Of a stretch of 64,000 nt of DNA, positions 54,879-63,329 are shown piece by piece (within the stretch, counting starts at the first letter, position 1; every line of letters begins with the position of its first letter). The DNA lies in contig JAJDEU010000025.1 in NCBI GenBank assembly GCA_029259635.1, positions 1 to 64,000 of the forward strand, in the 5' to 3' direction. This DNA comes from Planctomycetota bacterium (GTDB lineage Bacteria; Planctomycetota; UBA1135; GCA-002686595). The notes below the pieces were generated by a model that was not told the DNA's origin, did no database searches, and saw only the letters and a list, made by a program, of their open reading frames with translations. The position numbers and the translations under genes are program-made.

Positions 54879-55764
54879 GCTGAGCGATAACGTCAGGGTG
54901 GGGCCCGCGGGGTGGGCCTATTCCGACTGGGAAGGCATCGTCTACCCGCGCCCGAAACCCCGGAATTTTCACGCCATTCCGTATTTAGGGCAATTCTTCG
55001 GCACTATCGAAATCAACAGTTCCTTCTACGCTCATCCACAAGTTGTCCACGCACAACGTTGGCGAGAGTTATCTGAAGAGCTCAAGGGGTTCCTCTTCAC
55101 GGCGAAGCTGAACCGGGTTTTCACCCACGAAGACGCGTTGAACGATGAGTCCTTCGAACGCCAACGAGCCAGCTTTTCTTCGGGCCTAGCTCCCCTTGTC
55201 GGTCGACTCGGAGCTCTGCTGGTTCAGTTCCCTGTTTCCTTCAGAGACGGCAAGAAGTCTCGAGAGCGACTCGATCGAATTCACGAGGCATTCGGCCAAT
55301 ACCCCCTGGTTTTGGAGCTTCGCCATGCCAGTTGGTTTGGGCGGGAGCCGCTCCGGTTTATCGAAAAGGCGGGCTATTCCCTGGCTTCCATCGACCTGCC
55401 GTTCGCCAAGAATCATCCGCCCATCGACGCTCCAACGATCGGGCCGGTCGGGTACTTGCGCTTGCACGGTCGAAACGCCTCGACCTGGTTCGACGCGCGT
55501 TCCGACCGCGATCAACGCTACGACTACCTCTATCCCCAGGACGAGCTGGAAGGAATCGTCCGGCGAGCCAAGAAAATTGCCAAAGGGTCGGAGACCACTT
55601 TTGTGGTTACCAACAACCACTACACCGGCAAAGCCGTCGCGAATGCCCTCGAAATCAGCTATCGGTTACTGGGCACGAAGGTCCCGGCGCCGGCGGGCCT
55701 GGTGGATCACTATCCGGAGTTGCGCTCCATAACTGTCGGGAAAGGGCAGCAATCTCTGTTTTGA
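54862..55764 (+). CDS. DUF72 family protein
   Basis: The 300-residue protein has the TIM-barrel DUF72 blocks: VGPAGWAYSDWEGIVYP at the start, TIEINSSFYAHP, FTAKLNRVFTHE, LLVQFPVSF, LVLELRHASWF, and YLRLHGRNA followed by FVVTNNHYTGKAVANALEI. No reaction is proven for this family. It overlaps the acyltransferase gene upstream and the hydrolase gene downstream (4 bp), so the three are one operon. ATG 54862 is the clear start. Confidence 0.88.
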   Translation: MSPSPELSDNVRVGPAGWAYSDWEGIVYPRPKPRNFHAIPYLGQFFGTIEINSSFYAHPQVVHAQRWRELSEELKGFLFTAKLNRVFTHEDALNDESFERQRASFSSGLAPLVGRLGALLVQFPVSFRDGKKSRERLDRIHEAFGQYPLVLELRHASWFGREPLRFIEKAGYSLASIDLPFAKNHPPIDAPTIGPVGYLRLHGRNASTWFDARSDRDQRYDYLYPQDELEGIVRRAKKIAKGSETTFVVTNNHYTGKAVANALEISYRLLGTKVPAPAGLVDHYPELRSITVGKGQQSLF

Positions 55765-56624
55765 GCGGCTTTTCCACAATCCCTTTAGAACTTGAGGATA
55801 AGACAAATCCGAGCCGTGTCCTTCGAGGACGGGTCACTCTCCCGGACTTATCCACTCCCGCGCCTTATGTGATTCTGGTGCACGGGCACCGCAGTTTCAT
55901 GGACTGGGCATTCTTGCCTGAACTGGCGAATCGCCTGGCGAATCGGGGAATAGCGGCGGTTGCTTTCAACATGTCGGGATCCGGCATTGGCGCGGACCTC
56001 GAGAGCTTTACGGAGACCGAGGCCTTTGCGAAGAACACCTACACGCAGGAGCTGGAGGATCTAGAGCGCGTTCGCGAGGTCGTCGATTCCGGCGCTATTC
56101 CGGGAATAGACCCTAAAAAAGGCGCTCTATTCGGCCACAGTCGTGGAGGAGGCATGGCGCTCTTGCACGCCGGATCACGACGGGATTATCGAGCCCTGTG
56201 CCTGTGGGCGCCGATGCATCGGGTGGCTTTGTTCGGCGAGGAGTCCATGCGCGCGTTCGACGAGCGGGGCTCGATCGACTCGCCTCTCGCTTCGGGCGTC
56301 ACTCTGCGCCTCGATCGGGACATCATCGACGATGCCCTCGAGCATCGCGATCAACTCGATATCGCGGCGGCCTGCGCGAGAATCTCCGCGCCCTGCCTGC
56401 TGGTCTACGGCGCCCGCGACCCACTTCACACCATGGGCGGGCGAGCGGATTTGGAGCGCTCACTTGTCCACAACCCGCCAGAGGTCGAGGTCCTGGAACG
56501 GACGGGTCATGCTTTCGGTGCACGGCACCCCCTCGAAGAAATCCCGCCTGTTCTGGAGCAGGCGCTCTCTAAGAGCGTCGATTGGATTCGCCAGCAGCTG
56601 GGCGGGCTAGCTCTCTACGGGTGA
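55761..56624 (+). CDS. Alpha/beta hydrolase
   Basis: From the TTG at 55761, which overlaps the DUF72 stop (TTGA), the protein has 287 residues. It shows the oxyanion strand YVILVHGHRSFMDW, the nucleophile elbow GHSRGGGMAL (Ser in GxSxG), the acid in VYGARDPLHTM, and the histidine in RTGHAFGARHP. It has no signal peptide and is cytoplasmic. The family includes esterases and acyl-peptidases; the substrate is unknown. The frame is open back to 55332, but that part is within DUF72. Confidence 0.82.
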   Translation: MSGFSTIPLELEDKTNPSRVLRGRVTLPDLSTPAPYVILVHGHRSFMDWAFLPELANRLANRGIAAVAFNMSGSGIGADLESFTETEAFAKNTYTQELEDLERVREVVDSGAIPGIDPKKGALFGHSRGGGMALLHAGSRRDYRALCLWAPMHRVALFGEESMRAFDERGSIDSPLASGVTLRLDRDIIDDALEHRDQLDIAAACARISAPCLLVYGARDPLHTMGGRADLERSLVHNPPEVEVLERTGHAFGARHPLEEIPPVLEQALSKSVDWIRQQLGGLALYG

Positions 56625-56833
56625 AGATCGGTAGGGGGAGCTTGCGCAGCCCCGTCCATCAGCGCCTCGCGTTCCGGGGACTCTCTGTGCCCGTCGGCGC
56701 CGCCCGCCGAGAATTCCCAGGTCCTAGACCACCTTCTGCGACCGAGTATCTTCTTCGGCCCTATATTTAGGCCCCTCCCCACGAGTGCTCTTCTCCCCTC
56801 ACCTTTTACCGCCCCGCCCTTCGGAATCCCGCT

Positions 56834-57940
56834 TTGTCCAAGGTCTCCAAGATCCTCCTCACGATCGCCAAGAAGCTTCTGATCTTCTTGATTTCCACTG
56901 TCGTCCTCATCGTGACCGGAGAGCTCGTCGCTCGGGCTGCCGAGCCCGGGGCATTCTCGGTCTTTGACGAGAACCCTTATGTGAAACGTCACAAGGGCTT
57001 GCCCCAGTTTCACCACCCGAACTTCGAAGGGCGCTGGGACGGCAGTTGGTACTCGACCAACTCTCTGGGACTCCGGGGACCCGAGCTCCCGGCCGAGAAG
57101 GGCGAGAACGAGTTCCGCGTCGTGGCTCTGGGCGATTCCTGCACTTTCGGGAAGAGCGTAACGGAGCCCGAATCCTGGCCGCGTCAGCTGGAGACCCTGC
57201 TCAACGAGGAGTTCACCGATGAGCGCGAAGCTGTGGTCGCCAACTGCGGTGTGAATGGCTTTTCGGGGAACAACTACATCAAGATGTTTCAGGTCATCGG
57301 CAAGCAGCTGAAACCGGATCTCGTGGTCGTGGGCTACAACCTGAACGACTTCCCAAATGTGCAGAAGAAGATCGACGAGAAGATGCACTCGACGACCAAG
57401 ACCCGTTCAGCGGTGACGAAGGTCGTCGGAGGGCAGAAGAACCTCGACCGATTCAACGAATACGCGCTCTACCGCCTGGCTCGGGCCTTCTATCGGGACA
57501 TTACGCGCGCTCGAGCTTGGGAGGATGCCGAACGATTCGCGAAAGAGTCGGCGAAGGACAAGAGCCTCCGCAAAGCGAAAGCGCAGGCCAATAGTCCCGA
57601 GCATCTAGAGGCTTTGGAGAACCAATTCCTAACGCTTAAGAAGCTCGCGAACGACGCTGGCGCCGAGATCGCGTTTTTCCTCTTTCCCTACGAAAGTCTG
57701 GTCTATTTGGAGGAATTCGATCGTACGCCGATCGACCGCCTGCGCGGGATTTGCGAGAAGATCGACGCCCCTTTTGTCGACCTGGCCGAGAAGTTTCGCG
57801 AGACTGCGCGAGAAACCGATCCGCCGAGAGAGATGTTCGTGTACGGCGATCGCTATCATCCTCGCCCGCTCGGTTATCGAATCGTGGCGGAGAACGTTGT
57901 CCGTGTGCTACGGGATCGCGGTTGGCTGGATCGAGAGTGA
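56834..57940 (+). CDS. SGNH/GDSL hydrolase with N-terminal membrane anchor
   Basis: The 368-residue protein begins with a membrane segment (LLIFLISTVVLIVTGELVA, about residues 15-33). The catalytic serine lies in VVALGDSCTFGKS (Ser102), block III contains VVGYNLNDF, and the Asp-His end is GDRYHPRPLGYRIV. The region YSTNSLGLRG before the serine is typical of SGNH proteins in polysaccharide clusters, which add or remove acetyl groups. It lies 33 bp before a processive glycosyltransferase gene, so it may modify that polymer. TTG is the likely start; no ATG fits. Confidence 0.8.
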   Translation: MSKVSKILLTIAKKLLIFLISTVVLIVTGELVARAAEPGAFSVFDENPYVKRHKGLPQFHHPNFEGRWDGSWYSTNSLGLRGPELPAEKGENEFRVVALGDSCTFGKSVTEPESWPRQLETLLNEEFTDEREAVVANCGVNGFSGNNYIKMFQVIGKQLKPDLVVVGYNLNDFPNVQKKIDEKMHSTTKTRSAVTKVVGGQKNLDRFNEYALYRLARAFYRDITRARAWEDAERFAKESAKDKSLRKAKAQANSPEHLEALENQFLTLKKLANDAGAEIAFFLFPYESLVYLEEFDRTPIDRLRGICEKIDAPFVDLAEKFRETARETDPPREMFVYGDRYHPRPLGYRIVAENVVRVLRDRGWLDRE

Positions 57941-57973
57941 TCCGGCAGCTGCTTCACAGAAGAGGAAGATCTG

Positions 57974-59404
57974 TTGGAGTTCGGAACGCTTATCGCGAAC
58001 AGCTATCTGGGGGTACTCGGGCTGCTCGCACTGTACGGGGCCCATCGGCTTAGCCACCTAGCTCGGTTTCGCTGGGGCGATCGCAGCGAAAAGGGAGCGG
58101 GCTTTAACGAGTCCGACCTGCCCATCGTCACGATTCAGCTCCCGGTCTATAACGAGCGCACGGTCATCGCGCGGTTGATTCGCGCGACGGGTGAGCTCGA
58201 CTGGCCCCTCGATCGCTTTGAGATTCAGGTGCTCGACGACTCCACCGACGAGACGTGTGCGATCGCCGACCGCGAGGTCGCGCGACTTCGCGAGCTCGGG
58301 ATCGACGCCAAGGTCCTGCGCCGCTCCGACCGCCAAGGCTTCAAAGCCGGAGCTCTCGATTTCGGGCTCGAACAGGCCCGCGGCGACCTTCTGTGCGTCT
58401 TCGACGCCGATTTCGTGCCCCCGCGGGACTTTCTGCGCCAGCTGGTCGGCCGGTTCGCCAACCCAAAGATCGGCATGGTCCAGGCCCGCTGGGAGCATCT
58501 CAATCGAGACGAGAGCTTCCTCACCCGCGCTCAATCCACCCTGCTCGACGGGCACTTCGTGATCGAGCACAAGGTGCGCAGCGACGCAGGCCTGTTCTTC
58601 AACTTCAACGGCACCGCTGGCATCTGGCGTCGCGCGGCAATTGCGGACGCCGGTGGTTGGCAGCACGACACCCTGACGGAGGACCTCGACCTCTCCTACC
58701 GCTCGCAGCTCGCCGGTTGGAAGTTCGAGTACGCGCCACTGGTTGTCGCCCCCGCCGAGGTGCCGCCGAGCATCGCCGCTTTCAAATCCCAACAACACCG
58801 CTGGGCCAAGGGCAGCGTCCAAGTCACGCGTAAACTGACCTGGCGCATCCTCCGCGCCGACGTCCCGTTCCGCGTCAAGCTCGAAGCCATCGCACACCTG
58901 ACCGGCAACGCCGGCTATCCGATCGTGCTGCTGCTCTCGGTGCTCCTCCCGCTCTCCGTCTCCGAACAGGACCGCTTCGGTGGCTTGGCGCACCTCGTCA
59001 TGTTCTGCCTCTGCACTCTGTCCGTGATTATCTTCTACGACAGCGGCCAGCGCGCGATCGGCCGGAAACTTCGCGAGCGTCTGCGCGACGTCCCCGCCGC
59101 AATGTCGCTCGGCATCGGCATGTGCCTCAGCCAAACCAAGGCCGTCTTCGAGGGACTCCTGTCCGATCCGGGCGCCTTCATTCGGACGCCCAAGCGCGGT
59201 GATGCCCCGGATCAAGCGGGCTATCGAATCAACCTCCGAGGCCTTCCCGGGCTCGAATTGGTCTTCGCCGCGTGGTTCACCTGGGCCCTCGTGCGAGCCG
59301 TGAACCTGGAGCACTGGGGCGTCCTTCCCTTCCTCGCGCTCTTCTTCTCCGGCTTCGCCTGGGTCGGCTTCCTCTCGCTCCGGGGCGCACTTCGCCCCAG
59401 TTGA
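57974..59404 (+). CDS. Processive family 2 glycosyltransferase (CslA/BcsA-like)
   Basis: The 476-residue membrane protein has IQLPVYNERTVIARLI, VLDDSTDET, CVFDADFVPP (the D-x-D metal site), TEDLDLSYRSQLAGW and the QQHRWAKGS (Q-x-x-R-W) motif that marks processive synthases. One N-terminal and about four C-terminal membrane segments surround the catalytic domain. The order and the extra C-terminal segments resemble glucomannan/beta-mannan and similar synthases, so it may make a beta-linked polysaccharide. It starts at TTG 57974 preceded by GAGGAAGA. An inverted repeat follows. Confidence 0.87.
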   Translation: MEFGTLIANSYLGVLGLLALYGAHRLSHLARFRWGDRSEKGAGFNESDLPIVTIQLPVYNERTVIARLIRATGELDWPLDRFEIQVLDDSTDETCAIADREVARLRELGIDAKVLRRSDRQGFKAGALDFGLEQARGDLLCVFDADFVPPRDFLRQLVGRFANPKIGMVQARWEHLNRDESFLTRAQSTLLDGHFVIEHKVRSDAGLFFNFNGTAGIWRRAAIADAGGWQHDTLTEDLDLSYRSQLAGWKFEYAPLVVAPAEVPPSIAAFKSQQHRWAKGSVQVTRKLTWRILRADVPFRVKLEAIAHLTGNAGYPIVLLLSVLLPLSVSEQDRFGGLAHLVMFCLCTLSVIIFYDSGQRAIGRKLRERLRDVPAAMSLGIGMCLSQTKAVFEGLLSDPGAFIRTPKRGDAPDQAGYRINLRGLPGLELVFAAWFTWALVRAVNLEHWGVLPFLALFFSGFAWVGFLSLRGALRPS

Positions 59405-59423
59405 AGGAACTTGCGCTGACGAG

Positions 59424-59516
59424 GACCATACGGAGTCGCACCCATTGCCGACGAATTCGGTGGCACCTGCGACCCGGGACTGAAGTCGGCGGCAACGGGT
59501 GCGACTCCGTATAGTC
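59424..59516. repeat. 93-bp inverted repeat between the glycosyltransferase and the TRAP gene
   Basis: Bases 59428-59450 pair with 59490-59512 (22 of 23 positions), and outer bases 59424-59426 pair with 59514-59516. The loop is about 39 nt, part of which can pair further. It ends 5 bp before the TRAP gene start, so it could be a terminator for the glycosyltransferase or a small mobile element. Its sequence is unrelated to the element at 8539-8701. Confidence 0.65.
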
Positions 59517-59521
59517 GGTGC

Positions 59522-60634
59522 ATGACGAGCGAAAAGCAGATCGGTCGCCGCGGATTCCTGACAGCCGGAGCACTCGCCGCCGCTGGAACCGCCGCGGGTT
59601 GCTGTCCCGAAGACCGAGCGGTAGGTCCAAACGTCCACACGGCCGAGCGGGTTCGATGGCGCTTGGCTTCCAGCTTCCCGAGCTCCCTCGACACGATCTA
59701 CGGCGCCGCCGAAGTCCTGTCCGAGCGCGTCGCCGCCATGTCCGGCGGTGCTTTTGAGATTCGCGTCTTCGAGTCGGGCGAGATCGTCAAAGGCCTCGAC
59801 GTGATGGACCCAGTCCAGACGGGCGCCGTCGAGGTCGGGCAGACGGCCAGCTACTACTACAAGGGCAAGAACCCGGCGCTCTCCTTCGACACTTGCGTTC
59901 CCTTCGGAATGAACGCTCGCCAGCAAGCGGCCTGGCTGATGGAGGACGGCGGCCTCGAGTTGGTCCACGAACTCTTCGCCGACTTCAACATCATCACCTT
60001 CCCCTGCGGCAACACCGGCGCGCAAATGGGCGGGTGGTTCCGCGACCCGATCGGCTCCCTCGCCGACCTCAATGGTCTCAAGATGCGTATTCCCGGGATG
60101 GGCGGCGACGTGATGAACGCCCTGGGCGTCACCGTCCAGAACATCGCCGGCGGCGAGATCTACCAAGCGCTGGAGCGCGGAGTCATCGACGCCACCGAGT
60201 GGGTCGGCCCCTATGACGACGAGAAGCTCGGCTTCCATCAGGTTGCGCGCAACTATTACTACCCCGGTTGGTGGGAGCCGGGCCCGTCGCTCTCCTTCTT
60301 CGTGAACCGCGATGCGTGGGACGCCTTGCCCGTCACCTACCAGCACATCTTCCGCGCCGCATCGCAGGAAGCCGCCGCCGCCATGACCGGTCGTTATGAC
60401 GCTAAAAATCCGCCGGCGCTAAAGCGATTACTCGATGACGGCGTGACGCTGCGCAAGTTTCCCGATGACGTTATGGCGGCCGCGCAAGAAGCTTCGCGCT
60501 CACTAATGTCCGACGAAGCCGCGATCAACCCTTCCTACCGCAAGGTCTACGACATCTGGGAGCAGAAGCGCAAAGCGGCCTTTCAGTGGTTTGGCACCGC
60601 AGAGCTGGCCTACGCGCAATTCGCGTTTCAATAG
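59522..60634 (+). CDS. TRAP transporter substrate-binding protein (DctP, TakP-like), Tat lipoprotein
   Basis: The 370-residue protein has a twin-arginine signal (GRRGFLTAG, Arg9-Arg10), then a lipobox-like TAAGCC, so it may be exported folded and lipid-anchored at Cys27. The mature part matches the TakP branch of DctP: ASSFPSSLDTIYGAAEVL, GLKMRIPGMGGDVMNALGV with the conserved arginine, and IDATEWVGPYDDEKLGF. TakP-type proteins bind 2-oxo acids such as pyruvate. The membrane subunits DctQ and DctM are not next to it. A decayed copy of its 3' end lies at 62579-62639. Confidence 0.87.
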   Translation: MTSEKQIGRRGFLTAGALAAAGTAAGCCPEDRAVGPNVHTAERVRWRLASSFPSSLDTIYGAAEVLSERVAAMSGGAFEIRVFESGEIVKGLDVMDPVQTGAVEVGQTASYYYKGKNPALSFDTCVPFGMNARQQAAWLMEDGGLELVHELFADFNIITFPCGNTGAQMGGWFRDPIGSLADLNGLKMRIPGMGGDVMNALGVTVQNIAGGEIYQALERGVIDATEWVGPYDDEKLGFHQVARNYYYPGWWEPGPSLSFFVNRDAWDALPVTYQHIFRAASQEAAAAMTGRYDAKNPPALKRLLDDGVTLRKFPDDVMAAAQEASRSLMSDEAAINPSYRKVYDIWEQKRKAAFQWFGTAELAYAQFAFQ

Positions 60635-60732
60635 CCCTCGCGAAAGTGAGATACCGTGCCGTGTGGTGCCGAGGGTTGGCCCCGGGGCTCGACCGGCGTG
60701 CTTGTCCTAAGGGCTCCCGCTAGAATACGCCG

Positions 60733-62442
60733 ATGCGCCTAGTGACATTGCTGTTGATCTCATTCGCTCTCGCGGCTTGCAGAAGCGGACCGACCGTCTC
60801 CGATGAAGCCACGAAGAGGCTCGTCGCGCAGGCGACCACGGCGGCGAATCGATACGAGCTCATGATTCGTCAGCACGAGGCAAGTGGGGACCAGAAGGCG
60901 GCAGATCGGCGGCGCACCTCCGCGTCCCACGGGATGCAGGACAGGTGCGCTCGCTTGATCGCGGAGGGCGATCTGAATGGCGCAGAGGCTTACCTCGAGG
61001 TCTTCGACGATGCGGGACTCGCTCTATCCCAAGATGTCGACCGCGTGCACGAGCTCATCGCAGCGAAGGAGGAGTCGCTCGAACGAGAGGGCGAGCGCCT
61101 TGCCACGTTCGGAACGTTCGAGTACGACGCGACCAACTCGCTCGCGTATCTCGGGTTCACGGCGTCGAAGCGGTTATTCGTCGAACGGGACGTCACGCTC
61201 TACGCTGGAGTCGGCTCCGGTCGCGCTGGGGCGGATCAACAGGGCCAGACCTACTTCGTCGCCATCCACAGCGTCGATGACGACGCCGAGGTGCTCGAGA
61301 TCGAGCACGCCGCATACAGCGAGGACGGCAGCCTCGAGACCTTCACCTACAGCGAAGACGAACTCCGGTTCTACGCAGGCCTTTGCGACCGGCTGAAGAG
61401 CGCGGCGCCGGTGACGCTCGTCGAAGCCAATGGCCATGAGCAGCTGTCCATCGATCACTACACCGAGGGAGCACTCTCGAACACGATCGAGGGCGCCGCA
61501 TCACCGATGGGCGATCGCGCACTGCCGTTGATGCGGATGAGCTTCTTCAGGCCCATCGAGGGGGCCGCCGGAGGCTGGCAACCGAACTTCGAGCGGATGA
61601 AGGACGGTGTGTTCATCGTGTCGGCGACCCTAGATGGGGCCAACTCCTTGGCGAAGGCGACGGCTCAGCGCTCGACGAAGGATCGGGACCTCCTTGAGCG
61701 ACGCCGGTGGTTGGCGTTGAGTCCACGCGAGCAGCGCGACGAGAGGCTTGCGAAGAAGCTCGCGGCCGCTGCGGTGGAGAGGGAGAAGGTGGAGGCCGAA
61801 GAACGCGCGCGCGCGGCAGTCGTCCGGGCGGAAGAGAAAGCCAAGTACGAGGCCGAGGACCCCGCTCTGCGAGCCGCGGCGAAGGAACACGGCCTGGTGT
61901 ATCGGGATTGGAGCTACTGGGCAGACTTCCAGTTCGGTGCCGAACTGCGAAGCATCCTGAACGGATCGACGGTCCAGGTCGGCCTAGGCGGCCTCTTCCC
62001 GTGGCTGCATCAGAATTTCATCTCGCAGTACTTCCTGGACTGCCGGAGCCTGATTCCCGAGGGTTCGCCCGGCTTCGACATCCGCGAAGATTTAAAAATC
62101 ACGGAAGGGATGTTCGTCACAATCATCCCCGGCAAGACGACCGAGTTTCGCGTCAAGCGACGGCTCTTCGACATGTACACCTACTACAGCGACAACCTCA
62201 CGCTGAACGAGTCGACGGGATTGCTCGAACAACTCATCGAGATGCGAGACATCGAGAAGACCCAGAAGAAGACCAAGTTCTTGCTCAACGTGAGGCGCGA
62301 CATCGTGACGCTGTACCTGCGTGAGGCCTGCGACTCGGGCTTCATGAGACAGTTCGAAGAGAATCTGTATCGCATTGCGCACGGACTCCCCAGCCTGCAG
62401 ACCGAGGCCGTCGTGCACCCCTATCTCGCGTTGGATCGCTAG
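60733..62442 (+). CDS. Lipoprotein of unknown function
   Basis: This 569-residue protein starts with a lipoprotein signal (LVTLLLISFALAACRS, Cys16). The rest has no family I recognise: a helical N-terminal part, a beta-rich middle (about residues 130-310), a charged coiled coil of about 60 residues (for example ERARAAVVRAEEKAKYEAED) and a mixed C-terminal domain. A TAGAAT just 7 bp before the ATG might be a -10 box, which would give a leaderless transcript. Its neighbours give no functional hint. Confidence 0.7.
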   Translation: MRLVTLLLISFALAACRSGPTVSDEATKRLVAQATTAANRYELMIRQHEASGDQKAADRRRTSASHGMQDRCARLIAEGDLNGAEAYLEVFDDAGLALSQDVDRVHELIAAKEESLEREGERLATFGTFEYDATNSLAYLGFTASKRLFVERDVTLYAGVGSGRAGADQQGQTYFVAIHSVDDDAEVLEIEHAAYSEDGSLETFTYSEDELRFYAGLCDRLKSAAPVTLVEANGHEQLSIDHYTEGALSNTIEGAASPMGDRALPLMRMSFFRPIEGAAGGWQPNFERMKDGVFIVSATLDGANSLAKATAQRSTKDRDLLERRRWLALSPREQRDERLAKKLAAAAVEREKVEAEERARAAVVRAEEKAKYEAEDPALRAAAKEHGLVYRDWSYWADFQFGAELRSILNGSTVQVGLGGLFPWLHQNFISQYFLDCRSLIPEGSPGFDIREDLKITEGMFVTIIPGKTTEFRVKRRLFDMYTYYSDNLTLNESTGLLEQLIEMRDIEKTQKKTKFLLNVRRDIVTLYLREACDSGFMRQFEENLYRIAHGLPSLQTEAVVHPYLALDR

Positions 62443-62578
62443 TGAAGCGACGCCGGGCCGCTGGCGACACCGAGGGCTCTCTCCGGACTCGCACGACTCC
62501 AACCCGATTCCAGGCCTTCGGACGGAGCGGAGGAGAAAGCGGGTAGAAGTAGTGCGGCACCGGGTAGTCGCAAGCGAC

Positions 62579-62639
62579 CTTGCGCTCCCTCGTGTCCGAC
62601 GAGGCCGAGCTCGCCTGCGCGCAGTTCGCGTTCCAGTTG
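62579..62639 (+). pseudogene. Remnant of a second TRAP substrate-binding gene
   Basis: Bases 62579-62606 match the coding sequence at 60493-60520 (about 23 of 30 positions including flanks), and 62607-62639 matches 60602-60634 (about 28 of 33), the end of the TRAP gene. Translated, SDEAELACAQFAFQ joins the SDEA and ELAYAQFAFQ pieces of that protein, with about 80 bp deleted between them and the stop lost. It is a decayed, rearranged paralogue fragment. Confidence 0.65.
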
Positions 62640-62722
62640 ATGGTGGCCATGAGGTGTCACACACTCCGTTGCCCGTTTCCAGAAGAGCCTCGGTGGGCCA
62701 ATAGCCCACAGCCAGTCACCTA

Positions 62723-63301
62723 ATGCCGACACCGCTCAATAAAGACCCTGATTCCGCATGTCCCGCGACGACGGTATTTGCGCGGGTCGTCCGGCAGGGC
62801 TCGGAAGCGCAATACGAGGAGTGGTTGGAGGGCATCTCGGAAACAGCGGCCGCGTTTCCCGGGAATCAGGGGATGACGATCTTGCGGCCGAGCGGCGGGC
62901 GCGAGGAATACATCGCGATCACGCACTTCGATTCCAAGGAGAACGCGGACCTTTGGATGTACAGCAAAGAGCGCTGCGGTTGGATCGACAGGCTCGGGGA
63001 GATCTCTATCGAGCGCGAGGAGGTTACGTCGCTCACCGGAATGGAGCGCTGGTTCACCATGCCCGGACGCCCGATTACGAAACCTCCGCCGCAGTACAAG
63101 ACCGCGATCATGATCGTGGTCGGCCTCTACCCTCTCGCCCTGGGTCTCGACGTCGTGTTGAGCCCGATGCTCGTGGATCTGCCCGGCGCTCTGAAGCTCT
63201 TGATCTCGCTGGCCATCTCCAGCTCGATCATGGTTTGGTTCCTAATGCCCGCCCTCACGCGGCTGTTCTACCGCTGGCTCTATCCGCGCGACGCTAACTG
63301 A
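62723..63301 (+). CDS. Antibiotic-biosynthesis-monooxygenase-fold membrane protein
   Basis: The 192-residue protein has an N-terminal ABM domain (ATTVFARVVRQGSEAQYEEWLEGISETAAAF, then GREEYIAITHFDSKENADLWM) and a C-terminal part with two membrane segments (AIMIVVGLYPLALGLDVVL and LKLLISLAISSSIMVWFLMPAL). This ABM-plus-two-helix form is a widespread uncharacterised type. The N-terminal domain may act on small molecules or only dimerise. It stands alone, 280 bp after the lipoprotein gene. Confidence 0.78.
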   Translation: MPTPLNKDPDSACPATTVFARVVRQGSEAQYEEWLEGISETAAAFPGNQGMTILRPSGGREEYIAITHFDSKENADLWMYSKERCGWIDRLGEISIEREEVTSLTGMERWFTMPGRPITKPPPQYKTAIMIVVGLYPLALGLDVVLSPMLVDLPGALKLLISLAISSSIMVWFLMPALTRLFYRWLYPRDAN

Positions 63302-63329
63302 ACGCTCGAGCGCTACGCGGGTTCGAAAA

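Noticed and set aside
55332-55760. N-terminal extension of the alpha/beta hydrolase
   Set aside because: It lies fully within the DUF72 gene in another frame; the TTG at 55761 gives a normal hydrolase.
58058-60346. A 762-codon open frame on the minus strand
   Set aside because: It is exactly antisense to the glycosyltransferase and TRAP genes, which have clear family motifs. Its composition is that of a reversed GC-rich coding strand.
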